NCBI GenBank assembly: GCA_027297025.1
Contig: JAPUIM010000451.1
Location: 1-7,669 of the forward strand
Reading direction: 5' to 3'
DNA length: 7,669 nt
Origin: Bacteroidota bacterium
GTDB taxonomy: Bacteria; Bacteroidota; Bacteroidia; Cytophagales; Cyclobacteriaceae
The notes under the pieces: model-generated
The model's database searches: none
Told to the model about the DNA's origin: nothing
What the model saw: the letters and a program-made list of their open reading frames with translations, nothing else
Translations under genes and position numbers: made by a program
Part shown: positions 6,358 to 7,669 of the stretch, in pieces
Position numbering within the stretch: the stretch's first letter is position 1
How the letters are laid out: every line of letters starts with the position of its first letter

Positions 6358-7669
6358 TCAGTTTTTAAACAACCCTAGTTGATCATCTTGAGGTTTCGTT
6401 GACTTTCTCACTTCTAATTCTATGGTGGATCCTACCTCAAAACCATCGGTTTCATTTTCTGCTGTTACCGGTTTTTCCGGAACGGTCTTAGCGGGCTCCG
6501 GTTTTATTTTTTTAGTAGTATCGGCAACCGCATAGCCGTTGACTTTGGGTTTTTGCTTACTCTGAGAGGTTGTTTTGTGAGTCTTTTCAGGCTTTTCATC
6601 ATTCAGCAACTTGATCTTTACAATCTTATCAAAAGAAAGCTTATTCCCTATGGATTTCCATCCCTTTACTTCTATAAGGTCATTGACTTTTAATACCTCA
6701 TGCTGCCGTTTATTACCTTTGATAGTGTAGTGCACCTCCACATCGGGGAATGCGGCCACAGTGGCCACTGCCAATTTGGTTCCTTTGTGATCGCTGATAA
6801 AACTAAATTTCTTACCAGAACTGAGAGTCTCCACCTTAAATCTTTTGACGTAGTAGTTTTTATTTACTCCATCCTGATAAATAGCTGCTACCACCAAGTC
6901 CGGGTCATATTTGGCCAGGAGTTTTACGTGTTGCGGTTCGTAGCGATTGATGAGCTCATAGGTGGTCAATTCATAGGTGCCATTTTTATAAAGAACCAGG
7001 ATTTTGTCTTCCCCTTCAAAATTACCCACCCATTGTCCCCTTCCTTCCTTGTTGAGTCTTCCCACTACATCATCATACCAAATGTCCAATCCGCTTAAGG
7101 TTGAAACACCTTCATATTTTAATTCTATCCTTCTCATGGGGTATTTTGTAAGTATATTTCCTCCGGCTCCCCGGCCTTTAATCTCCACACCGGAAAAATC
7201 GAAATCAAATACTTTTATCCGAGCCTTACATCCTGCGCTTAATTTTACGGTCACTGTTTCCGCTTCACCATTGTGGTTGGCGGTCACATATAACATTTTC
7301 GAACCTTTGTGGCCCTTGCTTAAATCGTATTCCTTGTCACGGGTTACGCCAAGTACCTGAAAGCGTTTCACCATGGACCTTCCTGTTTTTCCATCGGTAT
7401 AAATGGCATTATAAACCATTCGTTCGTCGTTCTTTTTAAAAACTCCAGCATACATAATATCTTTTCCCATAAATACTTTTTCAGTAATTCGAGATACCAT
7501 GAGTTTCCCATCCTTGCGTATCACCAAGATGTCATCCATATCTGAGCAATCGACTAAATATTCATCTTTCTTTAGTCCGTATCCTACAAATCCATCTTTT
7601 CGATTCACATACAATTTCTGGTTGTTGGCAGCAACCACCTTGGCAGTGATGGTATCGAAACTTTTAATC
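6358..7669 (-). CDS. parC: DNA topoisomerase IV subunit A, C-terminal 436 residues (5' end beyond window)
   Basis: C-terminal half of the type IIA topoisomerase subunit that decatenates and relaxes DNA with ParE. The frame is open through the right edge (first visible residues IKSFDTITAKVVAANNQ), so the GTG at 7638 is an internal Val codon, not a start. The catalytic Tyr domain lies outside the window. What is visible is the DNA-wrapping beta-pinwheel, with blade-type repeats including IYTDGKTGRSMVKRF...KGSK (visible residues about 88-130) and IYQDGVNKNYYVKRF...KGTK (261-304). No QRRGGKG-type GyrA box was seen, which favours ParC over GyrA; the sequence also fits remembered Bacteroidota ParC C-termini. 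After about residue 357 comes a Lys/Pro/Thr-rich, probably disordered linker, then GSTIELEV and the end DDQLGLFKN. The stop TGA is 12 nt before trmH. The product is a fragment only because of the window edge. Confidence 0.93.
   Translation of the reverse strand, partial: IKSFDTITAKVVAANNQKLYVNRKDGFVGYGLKKDEYLVDCSDMDDILVIRKDGKLMVSRITEKVFMGKDIMYAGVFKKNDERMVYNAIYTDGKTGRSMVKRFQVLGVTRDKEYDLSKGHKGSKMLYVTANHNGEAETVTVKLSAGCKARIKVFDFDFSGVEIKGRGAGGNILTKYPMRRIELKYEGVSTLSGLDIWYDDVVGRLNKEGRGQWVGNFEGEDKILVLYKNGTYELTTYELINRYEPQHVKLLAKYDPDLVVAAIYQDGVNKNYYVKRFKVETLSSGKKFSFISDHKGTKLAVATVAAFPDVEVHYTIKGNKRQHEVLKVNDLIEVKGWKSIGNKLSFDKIVKIKLLNDEKPEKTHKTTSQSKQKPKVNGYAVADTTKKIKPEPAKTVPEKPVTAENETDGFEVGSTIELEVRKSTKPQDDQLGLFKN
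6367..6381 (-). other. QLGLF pentapeptide, beta-clamp-binding-like motif at the ParC C-terminus
   Basis: The last nine residues of ParC are DDQLGLFKN. QLGLF differs at one position from the pentameric sliding-clamp motif QL(S/D)LF found in DNA polymerases and other clamp partners. It sits after a charged, flexible-looking tail, as such motifs usually do. The residues are seen directly; binding is inferred. Confidence 0.4.

Noticed and set aside
6700..7360. Plus-strand open frames of 118-132 codons
   Set aside because: They are antisense to the ParC pinwheel and overlap each other in different frames; they look like shadows of the minus-strand gene.
7636..7638. GTG as the start of a separate 426-residue gene
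   Set aside because: The same frame continues upstream without a stop to the right edge (IKSFDTITAK before the Val), and the sequence is an internal part of ParC.

Overview
The window looks like an ordinary chromosomal segment of a member of the Bacteroidota, probably near the Cytophagales. Three things point there: a Bacteroidota-type topoisomerase IV subunit A C-terminus, an outer-membrane protein with a carboxypeptidase-like regulatory domain joined to a DUF5686 barrel, and little use of Shine-Dalgarno sequences. There is also a candidate promoter of the TTG-N19-TAnnTTTG type. Base composition is moderately AT-rich by eye. No mobile element, phage gene, CRISPR array, tRNA or rRNA was seen.

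All six genes lie on the minus strand and are read from right to left. They are the C-terminal half of parC (cut by the right edge), trmH, a sanA-like DUF218 gene, an 836-residue DUF5686 outer-membrane protein, a 370-residue TPR lipoprotein, and the first two thirds of thrS (cut by the left edge). The longest gap is 56 bp (4956-5011); the others are 12 bp, a 4-bp overlap, 0 bp and 1 bp. No stretch over 300 bp lacks a gene. The layout suggests two transcription units or one long one: parC-trmH-sanA, then DUF5686-TPR-thrS, with the candidate promoter in the 56-bp gap.

Functionally the segment mixes information processing (chromosome decatenation, tRNA Gm18 methylation, threonyl-tRNA synthesis) with envelope proteins (SanA-like inner-membrane protein, outer-membrane barrel, lipoprotein). 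The main points worth a second look are: (1) a beta-clamp-like QLGLF pentapeptide at the extreme C-terminus of ParC after a Lys/Pro-rich linker; (2) a TAG stop directly followed, in the same frame, by the GTG start of the TPR lipoprotein; (3) thrS starting 1 nt after the TPR gene, which leaves no leader for its own control; and (4) a DUF5686-TPR lipoprotein pair that may be a functional unit. I do not see a clearly new defence or mobile system here.
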